The notes below the pieces were generated by a model. That model was not told the DNA's origin, did not search any database, and was given only the letters and a program-made list of their open reading frames with translations. Both the position numbers and the translations under genes were made by a program. From assembly GCA_963760285.1 (NCBI GenBank), contig CAVXCI010000001.1:2170001-2234000 (forward strand): a DNA stretch of 64,000 nucleotides, given 5' to 3'. Shown here piece by piece: positions 34,703-43,175 of this stretch (its first letter is position 1; each line of letters opens with the position of its first letter). Source of the DNA: PALSA-278 sp963760285 (GTDB lineage Bacteria; Acidobacteriota; Terriglobia; Acidiferrales; UBA7541).

Positions 34703-35989
34703 GTGAGCAACGATTCTTCACGACCGACAGCAGCCGTCGAAAATCAGCCGGATGTTTCCCGTCCCGGCGCGCGATGGCGCCAAGGCCGCGCATCAGAAAG
34801 GGGAACCATCGGCGCGGTTGTGACCGGTGGTGATTACCGTGCGCTGGGAGTCGTCCGCAGCCTGGGCCGCAAAGGAATTCCTGTTTGCGTGCTCACTCGG
34901 GATGGCCATGTCCTGGCATCCAAGTCCCGTTACTCCACGCGGTCACTGCATTGGCCGGCTGGTGATGAAGAATCCCAGGTGCATTTCCTGGCGCAACTGT
35001 GCGAAGAATATAATCTGCACGGATGGTTGCTCATACCTAGCGACGATGACGCCGCCGCTCTCATCGCCAACCACTATGAGAATTTAGCCGCATACTTTCG
35101 TCTCACCACTCCGCCGTTCGATGAATTTCATCTCGCTGGCAGCAAGAAGTTGATGTATCGTCTTGCCGAATCCCTGGACATTCCCCAGCCGTGGACGTGT
35201 TTCCCTGTTTCGCAAGCGGAACTGGCCCTGACAGGAAATAGCTTTCCAGCGATTCTCAAGCCTTTAACTCGCGTGGGAATGACCCGGCTGACGAACACTA
35301 AAGCCTGGCGAGTGGAAAGCGCGGAGGAACTTCTCGAGGAGTACCGGAAATTGTCGGCTCTCGCCGGGCCGGATTCGTTCATGATTCAGGAGCTGATTCC
35401 CGGCGGCGGGGAATCACAATATTCTTTCGCTGCGCTCTGCCTGAACGGCCAAACGCTGGCTTCTGTAACCGCGCGCCGCCTGCGCCAGATCCCCATGGAT
35501 TTCGGCCGCTTCAGCACCTATGTCGAAACCGTGGACGAGCCTGCCGTCGCGCTGCTCGCGGGCCAGCTTCTCCAAGCCATGAACTTCACGGGGTTGGTGG
35601 AAGTGGAATTCAAACGCGATGCGCGCGATGGTGCATTCAAGCTTCTGGACGTAAACCCGCGCGTCTGGGGATGGCATTCACTGTGCCAGCGTGCCGGCGT
35701 GGATTTCCCTTACCTGCTTTGGCTTCAGGCATTCGGCAAGCCGCTCCCCAGCGTCCGCGCGAAGTCCGGAGTCAGGTGGATGCGCCTGAATGCAGATGTC
35801 CTCGTAGCCGCCTCGGAAATTGCACACGGTCGCATGAGCCTGATCGAATATCTGAGATCGTTTCGAGCCCCACGCGAGTCTGCCATCTTCTCCGCGGACG
35901 ATCCGCTCCCCGGTCTTCTTGAATTGCCGCTCACGCTGGGAATGATGCTCCGAAGAAAATTGCGCCATACCAATCGGATGGCGTATTGA
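34703..35989 (+). CDS. ATP-grasp carboxylate-amine ligase-like protein
   Basis: Last gene of the polysaccharide cluster, 428 residues from a GTG at 34703. It shows an N-terminal Rossmann-like domain (GAVVTGGDYRALGVVRSLGR), LLIPSDDDAAALI, then an ATP-grasp fold with FPAILKPLTRVG (ATP-binding lysine), FMIQELIPGGGESQYS and the metal-binding FKLLDVNPRVWGWHSL. Such proteins join a carboxylate to an amine through an acyl-phosphate. In this context it could attach an amino acid or form an amide on a sugar acid. The N-terminal 35 residues are unstructured. No terminator-like hairpin follows within the next 300 bases. Confidence 0.8.
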   Translation: MSNDSSRPTAAVENQPDVSRPGARWRQGRASERGTIGAVVTGGDYRALGVVRSLGRKGIPVCVLTRDGHVLASKSRYSTRSLHWPAGDEESQVHFLAQLCEEYNLHGWLLIPSDDDAAALIANHYENLAAYFRLTTPPFDEFHLAGSKKLMYRLAESLDIPQPWTCFPVSQAELALTGNSFPAILKPLTRVGMTRLTNTKAWRVESAEELLEEYRKLSALAGPDSFMIQELIPGGGESQYSFAALCLNGQTLASVTARRLRQIPMDFGRFSTYVETVDEPAVALLAGQLLQAMNFTGLVEVEFKRDARDGAFKLLDVNPRVWGWHSLCQRAGVDFPYLLWLQAFGKPLPSVRAKSGVRWMRLNADVLVAASEIAHGRMSLIEYLRSFRAPRESAIFSADDPLPGLLELPLTLGMMLRRKLRHTNRMAY

Positions 35990-36303
35990 ACGCGGGTCCC
36001 TCCGGCATTCCTCGCTCTTCCTCACCCTTCGTTTTCCATCTGCTGTGATCCCTTCCCGCAGTTCCTCTCTCTTCTGATTGTTTATGCCGTCGAAGTGTCT
36101 CCAGATGATTCGCGCGCAATGTTCTTTGCGCCAAATGGCGAGACACATTATGTGCAGAAGATAGACGAAACCGTGACATCTCCGTTCTGTCGATTGGCTA
36201 CCCTCTTCCCGAAGAAATAGCCAGACCTCACGTCCCGAAACAGAGGCTGTTCCAGTAGAGTCTCTGCGCGGGGGAGCCGAGGTCTACTCAAGGAGAAAAG
36301 GCG
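35990..36303. other. Intergenic gap after the polysaccharide cluster
   Basis: About 310 bases with no gene I can support on either strand. The only clear element is AAGGAGAAAAGG just before 36304, the ribosome site of the next gene. Confidence 0.6.
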
Positions 36304-37416
36304 ATGAACCGAAATTCAAGGGCTTCCTTTAGGGTCCTGGGTTTTCTATGTGCTTGCGCTTTCACCATCGCGGTGGCCGCGCCGGGACTCCGCGCCGCCA
36401 ACCAAAAGCCGCTTCCTCGTGGCGTCAGCGTTATTGCTTCCACCGTTCCATCAAATGGCGACGTCAATCCGTACGGCCTTACGGTAATCCCCAATACCAC
36501 CGGCTATCTGACGCAGGGAGACTTACTGGTCAGCAATTTCAACAATAGCAGCAACCTGCAGGGCACTGGCACTACCATAATGCAAATCGGCCCAAGTGGT
36601 TCGGTCTCTCAGTTTGCGCAAATTGACCCCAACAATCTGCCCGGTCCGTGTCCTGGTGGCATTGGTCTTACCACTGCACTCAACGTTTTGCAGACCGGAT
36701 GGGTGATTGTGGGCAGTCTGCCCACCACGGACGGGACGTCTGCCACGGCCCAAGCCGGTTGTATCCTGGTACTGGATAGTTACGGCAACGTCGCGGAGAC
36801 CTTCGATGGCTCTTTAATCAACGGGCCATGGGATTCGACGGTTGTCGATAACGGAAAAACCGCTCAGCTTTTTATCACCAATGTTCTCAATGGGACCGTT
36901 GCGGGAAATGGCAAGATTGTGAATCGGGGCAGCGTGGTCCGCATTGATCTGGTCATCACCGGCAGCAAGATGCCCGCCATTGAATCCATGACCATTGTCG
37001 GTTCCGGATTCCCGGAGCGGACTGATCCAGCAGCTCTCGTCATTGGGCCCACGGGCGTTGGAGTGGGCGGCACGAACCTGTACGTCGCGGATAGCCTGGA
37101 TAATCGCGTGGCGGTGATTTCCAATGGTCTGACCCGTACCACGTCAGATGGAACGGGCACCACTTTCACAAAGAACGGTTCACTCAACGACCCGCTCGGC
37201 TTGTTGGTTCTGCCGAATGGCGACGTCGTTACCGTGAATGGAAATGATGGTTATGGAGTGGAGACTACTGCGTCGGGCCAACAGATTCACAAGGCCCTCT
37301 TGGATAATACCGGCACTCCTCCGGGCGCCGGTGCGCTGTTTGGCATCGTTTATGTTCCAGGGACCGGACTTTACTTCGTGGATGATGCGTCCAACACATT
37401 AAACCTATTTAAGTAG
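36304..37416 (+). CDS. Secreted NHL-repeat/beta-propeller protein
   Basis: Exported protein of 370 residues with a clear signal peptide (VLGFLCACAFTIAVAAPGLRAA) after an AAGGAG site. The body holds six-blade-like repeats (PYGLTVIPNTTGYLTQGDLL, GPWDSTVVDNGKTAQLFITN, NLYVADSLDNRVAVIS, DPLGLLVLPNGDVVTVNGND, GIVYVPGTGLYFVDDASNTL) resembling NHL/SMP-30 propellers. No enzyme motif is evident. It is monocistronic, with a strong hairpin seven bases past the stop. The function is unknown; homologous proteins are frequent and often unassigned in Acidobacteria. Confidence 0.72.
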   Translation: MNRNSRASFRVLGFLCACAFTIAVAAPGLRAANQKPLPRGVSVIASTVPSNGDVNPYGLTVIPNTTGYLTQGDLLVSNFNNSSNLQGTGTTIMQIGPSGSVSQFAQIDPNNLPGPCPGGIGLTTALNVLQTGWVIVGSLPTTDGTSATAQAGCILVLDSYGNVAETFDGSLINGPWDSTVVDNGKTAQLFITNVLNGTVAGNGKIVNRGSVVRIDLVITGSKMPAIESMTIVGSGFPERTDPAALVIGPTGVGVGGTNLYVADSLDNRVAVISNGLTRTTSDGTGTTFTKNGSLNDPLGLLVLPNGDVVTVNGNDGYGVETTASGQQIHKALLDNTGTPPGAGALFGIVYVPGTGLYFVDDASNTLNLFK

Positions 37417-37423
37417 CATGGAG

Positions 37424-37455
37424 CGGGCGGGAGCGGACAACCCCACTCTCGCCCG
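37424..37455 (+). terminator. Terminator-like hairpin after the NHL-repeat gene
   Basis: A 10-bp stem with one G-U pair, CGGGCGGGAG (37424-37433) against CTCTCGCCCG (37446-37455), encloses a 12-base loop. It starts seven bases past the stop at 37416. There is no T run, so efficiency is uncertain. Confidence 0.45.
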
Positions 37456-37602
37456 AGCGTCTCTCAGATGCACCACAGTGCGCGGCCATGGCATTTGTCT
37501 GTGGATTGTCTCCAATCCATCTCTGATAATTGACGCACACAGGTCGGCTTTCCTCTTGCTGTATTCAGACCGTTTACAGCATGCTTAAGGAGATTTAAGG
37601 GC

Positions 37603-38328
37603 ATGAGCGTTGCTTCCAGCTTGGGACAGATTCCCGGAACCACGGCGATGGAAAAGATTCTGATCGTCGAAGACGATCGAGCCGTCCAACGCGCGCTTAA
37701 GCGCGTCTTTCAATCGGAAGACTACGATGTCCGCGTGGCCGCTGACGGCCAGTCAGCCCTGGGGACATTCCGAAGTTTTGCTCCCAATCTTGTCGTGCTG
37801 GACCTTCGTCTCCCCGGCATGCCCGGCCGCGATATCTGCCGGGAAATGAAAAAAGAATCCTCCGGTGTCTCCATCATCATTCTCAGCGCCAAGACCGATG
37901 TGGCCGAGAAAGTCCTGTTGCTTGAATTAGGCGCTGACGACTACGTGACCAAGCCATTCAGTCCCCGTGAGCTGGTCGCGCGCGTACGCGCCGTCTCGCG
38001 GCGGTCAGGCAGCCCGGCCGGAACGGCGGACCGCTACTCTTTCGGTGACGTTTCCGTGGATTTTGCGCGCATGCAGGCGGTGCGGGCCGGGGAACCGGTG
38101 ACGCTTACCGCCCAGGAATTCAAAGTTCTGAGATTCTTCCTGCAGAATCCAGAACGCGTCTTATCCCGCGCTGAACTCCTAAATGAGGTTTGGGGCTACC
38201 ATAGCTATCCCACCACGCGCACCGTGGACAATCACATCTGGAAGCTCCGCCAGAAGCTCGAAGCTGATCCGGAAAACCCTGCGCACTTTTTGACCGTGCA
38301 TGCCGCGGGGTATCGTTTCGTGCCCTAG
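37603..38328 (+). CDS. OmpR-family response regulator
   Basis: DNA-binding response regulator of 241 residues, partner of the kinase encoded 33 bases downstream. From the ATG at 37603 (AAGGAG ten bases upstream) the receiver domain begins at MEKILIVEDDRAVQRAL. A later ATG at 37648 is a possible shorter start. The phosphoacceptor is Asp67 in LVVLDLRLPG, and the conserved Lys is in DDYVTKPFSPREL. The C-terminal winged helix reads LTAQEFKVLRFFLQNPERVL with TRTVDNHIWKLRQKLE. Target genes are unknown; the porin-like and cupredoxin genes just downstream are candidates. Confidence 0.9.
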   Translation: MSVASSLGQIPGTTAMEKILIVEDDRAVQRALKRVFQSEDYDVRVAADGQSALGTFRSFAPNLVVLDLRLPGMPGRDICREMKKESSGVSIIILSAKTDVAEKVLLLELGADDYVTKPFSPRELVARVRAVSRRSGSPAGTADRYSFGDVSVDFARMQAVRAGEPVTLTAQEFKVLRFFLQNPERVLSRAELLNEVWGYHSYPTTRTVDNHIWKLRQKLEADPENPAHFLTVHAAGYRFVP

Positions 38329-38361
38329 TTTGGCCGGGCCGTTTCGGCTCGGCATATTCGT

Positions 38362-40119
38362 ATGTCGCAACTACGCCTCCGCACAAAATTTCTCTTCGCA
38401 CTCCTGGTGATTATCCTGGCGCTAACCGGCGCCACTCTGCTCATCGTTCAACACACCGTCGAACACCATTTTCGCGGGCAGATCCAGGTGGATCTCCAGA
38501 ACTCCGTCGTGGACTTTGAGCAATTCCAGCGCGAAAGGGAGGTCAGCCTGGCGCACACCGCCGAATTGCTCGCCGATCTGCCCAATCTCAAGGCCATGAT
38601 GACCACGCAGGATCCGGCCACGATTCAGGACGCCTCCCGCGGCATCTGGCATCTGGCCGGAAGCAGTCTCTTTGTTATCGCTGATCGCAGCGGACGAGTC
38701 GTGGCCCTGCATACCGACGCTCCCGGCCTCGATCGCCCTGCCGCCCAGGAGTTCATGCGGCGCGCGTTGCAGGACGGCTCCGCAAGGTCCTGGTGGTATG
38801 GCGGGGGCCATCTGTACGAGGTTTTTCAGCAACCCATTTATTTCGGATCACCCGAAAATGATGCACCGCTCGGCGTTGTCGCTCTCGGTTTTGAAATTGA
38901 CGATCAGGTGGCCGAACAGACGGGCCGCATCACTGCCAGCCAGGTGGCATTCGGATATGGCCACGATCTTGTTACCAGCACACTTCCTTCCGCTCAGCAA
39001 CGCGACCTCGCCCATGCGCTCTCGTCTCCCCCGCCGGCGAAACCGTCAGGCGATCAGGAAGTTGACCTCAACGGCGAGCAGTTCCTGGTTGCCTCGGTCC
39101 AGTTGGATGAGGCTTCTTCGACTCCCGTAACGCTCTTGGTCCTCAAGTCCTATGACCAGGCCACGCGCTTCATGACCACACTGGACCGCCTCCTGATTGC
39201 CCTGGGGTTGATTGCCGTTGTGGCTGGTTCACTGCTGGTGTATCTCGTCTCGGACACATTCACTCGGCCGCTCGCCGGCCTGGTCGCCAGCGTTCGCGCA
39301 TTGGAGCAGGGCGACTATGCCTATCCGCTCGAAACAAGAGGGCGAGACGAAGCCGCCGAACTCGCCCGCGCCTTCGATCGCATGCGCGGAAACCTGCAGA
39401 AAACGCAGCAGCAGCTCTTGGAGGCGGAGCGCCTTGCCACTATCGGCCGCATGGCCAGCTCAATTTCTCATGACCTGCGGCATCCCTTAACCGCCGTTCT
39501 GGCCAACGCCGAATTCCTGGCCACGGAGGAACTGGATCCGCGGGAACGGGAAGAGCTATATCAGGAAATCCGCACGGCTGTGGATCATCTCACCGATCTG
39601 GTGGATTCACTTCTGGAGCTTTCCCGCGCCCGCGAACATCTTCGCGCCGTTTACGCCCGCATGCAGGATACCGTGGAGCGCGCCGCCCACGCCGTGCGCA
39701 TGGGGCCGGAATTCGATTGCGTGAACATTTCTGTGGCCTCCGAAGGCCGCGGCGAGGGCTGGTTCGACCAAAAGCGCATGGAGCGTGTTTTCCAAAACCT
39801 GCTATTAAACGCCTGCCAGGCTGCTCCCCCTGACGGAGGCATGGTTGAGGTGAATATTCGCGATGCGAAGGACAGCCTGGAGATCCGCGTTACGGATAAT
39901 GGTCCGGGGATCGCAGAACCCATCCGCCTCTCGCTCTTCCAACCCTTCGTCAGCTTCGGAAAGGAAAACGGCACTGGACTGGGCCTCACCGTTGCGCAGA
40001 AAATCCTCCAGGACCATGGCGGCGACATCTGCGTGGAAAGCACCACCGCGGGCCGCACGGTCTTCAAACTCGTTCTTCCCAACAAAGGGCTGACGGAACT
40101 GGGTGAATCCGCAGCCTGA
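38362..40119 (+). CDS. Sensor histidine kinase
   Basis: Membrane histidine kinase of 585 residues. Helix one (residues 8-29, FLFALLVIILALTGATLLIV) and helix two (about 277-297, LLIALGLIAVVAGSLLVYLV) bracket a periplasmic sensor of about 245 residues. A HAMP region follows (RPLAGLVASVRALEQGDYAY), then the HisKA H-box SSISHDLRHPLTAV with phospho-acceptor His370. The ATPase boxes are NLLLNACQAAP, VTDNGPGI and GTGLGLTVAQKIL. All catalytic elements are intact. The stop lies 22 bases before the next gene's start. Confidence 0.9.
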   Translation: MSQLRLRTKFLFALLVIILALTGATLLIVQHTVEHHFRGQIQVDLQNSVVDFEQFQREREVSLAHTAELLADLPNLKAMMTTQDPATIQDASRGIWHLAGSSLFVIADRSGRVVALHTDAPGLDRPAAQEFMRRALQDGSARSWWYGGGHLYEVFQQPIYFGSPENDAPLGVVALGFEIDDQVAEQTGRITASQVAFGYGHDLVTSTLPSAQQRDLAHALSSPPPAKPSGDQEVDLNGEQFLVASVQLDEASSTPVTLLVLKSYDQATRFMTTLDRLLIALGLIAVVAGSLLVYLVSDTFTRPLAGLVASVRALEQGDYAYPLETRGRDEAAELARAFDRMRGNLQKTQQQLLEAERLATIGRMASSISHDLRHPLTAVLANAEFLATEELDPREREELYQEIRTAVDHLTDLVDSLLELSRAREHLRAVYARMQDTVERAAHAVRMGPEFDCVNISVASEGRGEGWFDQKRMERVFQNLLLNACQAAPPDGGMVEVNIRDAKDSLEIRVTDNGPGIAEPIRLSLFQPFVSFGKENGTGLGLTVAQKILQDHGGDICVESTTAGRTVFKLVLPNKGLTELGESAA

Positions 40120-40141
40120 GTATCCTTTCAGGAGGTGTTCC

Positions 40142-41725
40142 ATGGGCATGGGAAAAACCTTCCGCAGGGGAGGTACATTTTTTTTGCTGTCCGCTGCACT
40201 TTCTTTGTGGACGAGCCCCGGACGGGCCCAAAGCGCCCCGGCCTCTCCACCCGCCGATCCGGCGCTGGCCGATTCCGTGCGCACCCTCCAGCAGCAGGTG
40301 AAGGACCTGCAATCCGCCGTTGCGGACATGCGCCGCGAAGTGGATGAATCGCACGCCGAAGCCCGATCCCTGCGCGCGGATTTAGAGTCCGTGCGAGAGA
40401 CCGCCTCCGGTCTCAAGACCGAGGTTGCCACTGGCGGTAGCGGTGGTACTTCTCCCGCCGTTCCCATCTCCCAGAGCGCCGCGCCCAATCCCATGCTCGA
40501 GCAGCGTCTGGACCAGATTGAGGGCGATCAGCAATTGCTTAACGCCAAGGTGAATGATCAGGAACAATCCAAAGTTGAAAGCGGCTCCAAGTACCATGTT
40601 CGCTTGTCTGGCATCGTGCTGACCAACGTGTTTTCCAATTCCGCTGCTGTGGATAATCAGGACTTTCCGTCCTTGGCGGTTCCCAGCCCCGCTCCCGGCA
40701 GCAATGGCAGCGTGGGCGCCACATTGCGCCAATCCGAATTGGGGCTCGACGTTACTGGCCCCACCCTTGCAGGCGCAAGAACAGCCGCCAGCATCCAATT
40801 TGATTTTGCCGGGGGCTTTCCCAACACGGAGAATGGCGTTACCAATGGCCTGGTCCGCCTTCGGACTGCCACCATGCGTCTTGATTGGCAGGACACTTCC
40901 GTCATTGGCGGGCAGGATAGCCTGTTTTTTGTTCCTCTTCAGCCGACGTCTCTTGCTTCCTTAGCCGTCCCGGCTCTTGCTTATGCCGGAAATCTTTGGA
41001 CGTGGACGCCGCAGGTTGTCCTCGAGCACCGCCTAAAATTCGCGGATGGATCCAGCCTTGGTCTCGAAGCTGGCGTCCTGGACCCTCTCACGGGTGAATA
41101 TCCCTACGACACGTACTATAGGTATCCCAGCGCCGGTGAAAGCTCCCGCCAGCCGGCCTATGCGGGCCATATATCATGGAGTCATCCGGCACTCGGACGC
41201 TCTATTAATCTTGGGGTGGGAGGCTATTACAGCCGCGAGAACTGGGGGCTCGACCGCAATGTGGACGCCTGGGCGGGAACGGCAGACGCTTTGATCCCAT
41301 TGCCGGGACGGCTCGAGTTTAGCGGCGAGTTCTACCGCGGCCGCGCCGTCGGAGGCATCGGGGGCGGCGTGGGACAGACCATCGTGCAAAGTGGACCTAC
41401 TCAGGAAGAGTACACCATAATCCAGGGGCTCAACTCCGCGGGGGGTTGGGCACAGCTGAAATTCCGCGCGACGGAACGTCTGGAATTCAACGGCTCCTAT
41501 GGTCTGGACAGTCCCTTTGCAAATCAACTGCGCGAATTCCCCGGATGGGGCGATTACAACAATGCCTCTGTCGCGCGCAACCGTCAGTACCTTGTCAATT
41601 CCATCTTTCGGCCGCGTTCCGATCTGTTGTTTTCCCTCGAGTACCGGCGTCTGTACACCGTTTACATTCCCGAAGATCGCTACTCGGCGAATATAGTCAG
41701 CCTCAGCATGGGAGTCCTTTTCTGA
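40142..41725 (+). CDS. Outer-membrane beta-barrel (porin-like) protein with N-terminal coiled coil
   Basis: Exported protein of 527 residues. The ATG at 40142 has AGGAGG six bases upstream; the frame extends 39 bases further but lacks a site. A signal peptide (FFLLSAALSLWTSPGRAQ) is followed by a coiled coil at about residues 43-85 (LADSVRTLQQQVKDLQSAVA, REVDESHAEARSLRADLESV) and then alternating beta-strands. The protein ends in VSLSMGVLF, a C-terminal phenylalanine barrel-assembly signal. The architecture resembles S-layer/OprP-type channel proteins that tie to peptidoglycan by a coiled coil, though no SLH motif is evident. It probably shares the transcript of the two-component pair. Confidence 0.75.
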   Translation: MGMGKTFRRGGTFFLLSAALSLWTSPGRAQSAPASPPADPALADSVRTLQQQVKDLQSAVADMRREVDESHAEARSLRADLESVRETASGLKTEVATGGSGGTSPAVPISQSAAPNPMLEQRLDQIEGDQQLLNAKVNDQEQSKVESGSKYHVRLSGIVLTNVFSNSAAVDNQDFPSLAVPSPAPGSNGSVGATLRQSELGLDVTGPTLAGARTAASIQFDFAGGFPNTENGVTNGLVRLRTATMRLDWQDTSVIGGQDSLFFVPLQPTSLASLAVPALAYAGNLWTWTPQVVLEHRLKFADGSSLGLEAGVLDPLTGEYPYDTYYRYPSAGESSRQPAYAGHISWSHPALGRSINLGVGGYYSRENWGLDRNVDAWAGTADALIPLPGRLEFSGEFYRGRAVGGIGGGVGQTIVQSGPTQEEYTIIQGLNSAGGWAQLKFRATERLEFNGSYGLDSPFANQLREFPGWGDYNNASVARNRQYLVNSIFRPRSDLLFSLEYRRLYTVYIPEDRYSANIVSLSMGVLF

Positions 41726-42483
41726 TCGCCACAATTGCAATCCGCAACGCGCTCCTGTGGGGTTTGGCGGCGCTGCTTCTTCTCCCCATGCAGGACGTTG
41801 CTGGACAAGCGGGCGCGCAGCAAGCCCTTCAGGCGGAAAAATCCGCCCAGGTGCAAATCGTCAGCGTGGAGAAGGGCAGTAAGGCTCCCGACTTGTCGGG
41901 CGCGGTCATGTGGCTCAGTCCTCTCTCGGCCAGTGCGGAGATGAATCGCTCGCGATTTGGTCTGGAAAATTTCCGTCTCACCCAGAAAAATAAGAGCTTT
42001 CAGCCTCATGTCCTGATTATTCCCGTGGGCGCCACTGTCGAATTTCCCAATGAGGATCCTTTCTTCCACAACGTTTTCTCACTGTTTAATGGGAAAAGAT
42101 TTGATCTTGGCCTCTATGAGACAGGCGCCATCCGCCACGTTCATTTTGATCGTCCTGGCATCTGCTACATTTTTTGCAACATCCATCCGGAAATGAGCGC
42201 CGTGGTTATCGTCCTGAACACGCCCTATTTCGGCGTTTCCGATGCGCGCGGCAATATTGGCATCCAGGATGTGCCCCCGGGTCGCTACCGAGTGGTCGTC
42301 TGGCAGGAACGTTCCGACCCGGATGAGCTTCGCGCCCTCTCCCGCGATGTGAATCTCACCGCCGGGGAGAATTCCCTGGGCACATTTTCCTTCCGCGAAT
42401 CCCCGGTCACCGGGCACAAGAACAAATACGGCCGCGATTACGACACGTCAACACCTCCCAATTCCATATACGTTCAGCCTTAA
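41722..42483 (+). CDS. Cupredoxin-domain exported protein (MauL/plastocyanin-like)
   Basis: Predicted periplasmic type-1 copper protein. No ATG precedes the signal peptide. The best start is a CTG at 41722, with GGGAG seven bases upstream and overlapping the previous stop, giving the n-region IATIAIRN and hydrophobic core ALLWGLAALLLLPM. Copper ligands are visible: His in DPFFHNVFS, then Cys, His and Met in YIFCNIHPEMSAVVIV. The C-terminal part (GVSDARGNIGIQDVPPGRYR) resembles a carboxypeptidase-regulatory-like beta-sandwich, as in methylamine-utilisation MauL-type proteins. Electron transfer with an outer-membrane partner is possible but unproven. Confidence 0.75.
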   Translation: MIATIAIRNALLWGLAALLLLPMQDVAGQAGAQQALQAEKSAQVQIVSVEKGSKAPDLSGAVMWLSPLSASAEMNRSRFGLENFRLTQKNKSFQPHVLIIPVGATVEFPNEDPFFHNVFSLFNGKRFDLGLYETGAIRHVHFDRPGICYIFCNIHPEMSAVVIVLNTPYFGVSDARGNIGIQDVPPGRYRVVVWQERSDPDELRALSRDVNLTAGENSLGTFSFRESPVTGHKNKYGRDYDTSTPPNSIYVQP

Positions 42484-42608
42484 GCTCTGCGCGCGTTAAT
42501 ACGGAAGTTTGGTTTTCAGATTTCACCGGCCGTCGACAGCGGCGTCCTTTCAGCTGCCATCGAGTTAAAGTGCGGCGCGGATTGGAACTTGCTCGCTTCC
42601 AGTCAAAT

Positions 42609-43093
42609 TCAGGACAGCTTGTAGCCGATTTTGCGGACAAAGTCGCGCCGATGGCTGGCGTCCACATCTTTTTCCACGCCTTTCGGCGCGCTGCCGTCCA
42701 CCACGCCCAGCACTCCGCCCCCTGGGGCGTGCGCGCCACGATCACTTCCACGGGATTCGCCGTGGCGCAGTAGATGCCGCAAACCTCAAAACAGTCCTTC
42801 ACCCGGTTCAGCACATTAATCGGAAACGCTTCGCGCATCAGCAGGACGAATACGTGTCCCGCGCCGATGGCCATGGCATTGGCAACGGCGATGCGCCGCA
42901 GCGCGTCGTCGTTGGATTCCACGCGCACCAGGCACGGCCCGGACGCCTCGTTGAAGGCAATCGCGAATTTCGCGCCTGGAACGGAGTTGACCATGGCTTC
43001 GTACAGGTCTTCCGCCGTTTTGATGAAATGCGCCTGTCCAATAATCAGGTTCGCGCCTTCCGGGATTTCCATCCGCACCGCTTCGAGTTCCAT
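42609..43093 (-). pseudogene. Adenosine-specific kinase (DUF355), single-base frameshift
   Basis: Member of the small adenosine-specific kinase family. The ATG at 43093 has GGAGGG seven bases upstream and opens MELEAVRMEIPEGANLIIGQ, with GQAHFIKTAEDLYEAMVNSV, FAIAFNEASGPCLVRV, AIGAGHVFVLLMREAFPINV and GIYCATANPVEVIVARTPQG, all highly conserved. After TPQG the frame is lost in a run of five G (minus strand, near 42717-42722). One extra G would restore GVLGVVDGSAPKGVEKDVDA and end at a TGA at 42611. Without it the frame reads on in unrelated sequence to 42407. It could be a real one-base loss or a homopolymer error. Confidence 0.83.
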
Positions 43094-43175
43094 GGTCTGA
43101 CCCTCCACGGGGTAATTTTATCCGGCGCGCCATCCGCCCGCGTCCGTGCAGGTTATCATACGGGCGGAGGGAAAC

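Noticed and set aside
42407..42608. C-terminal extension of the adenosine-specific kinase frame
   Set aside because: The extra 67 codons appear only because of the frameshift near 42.72 kb and overlap the cupredoxin gene's end; the restored frame stops at 42609.
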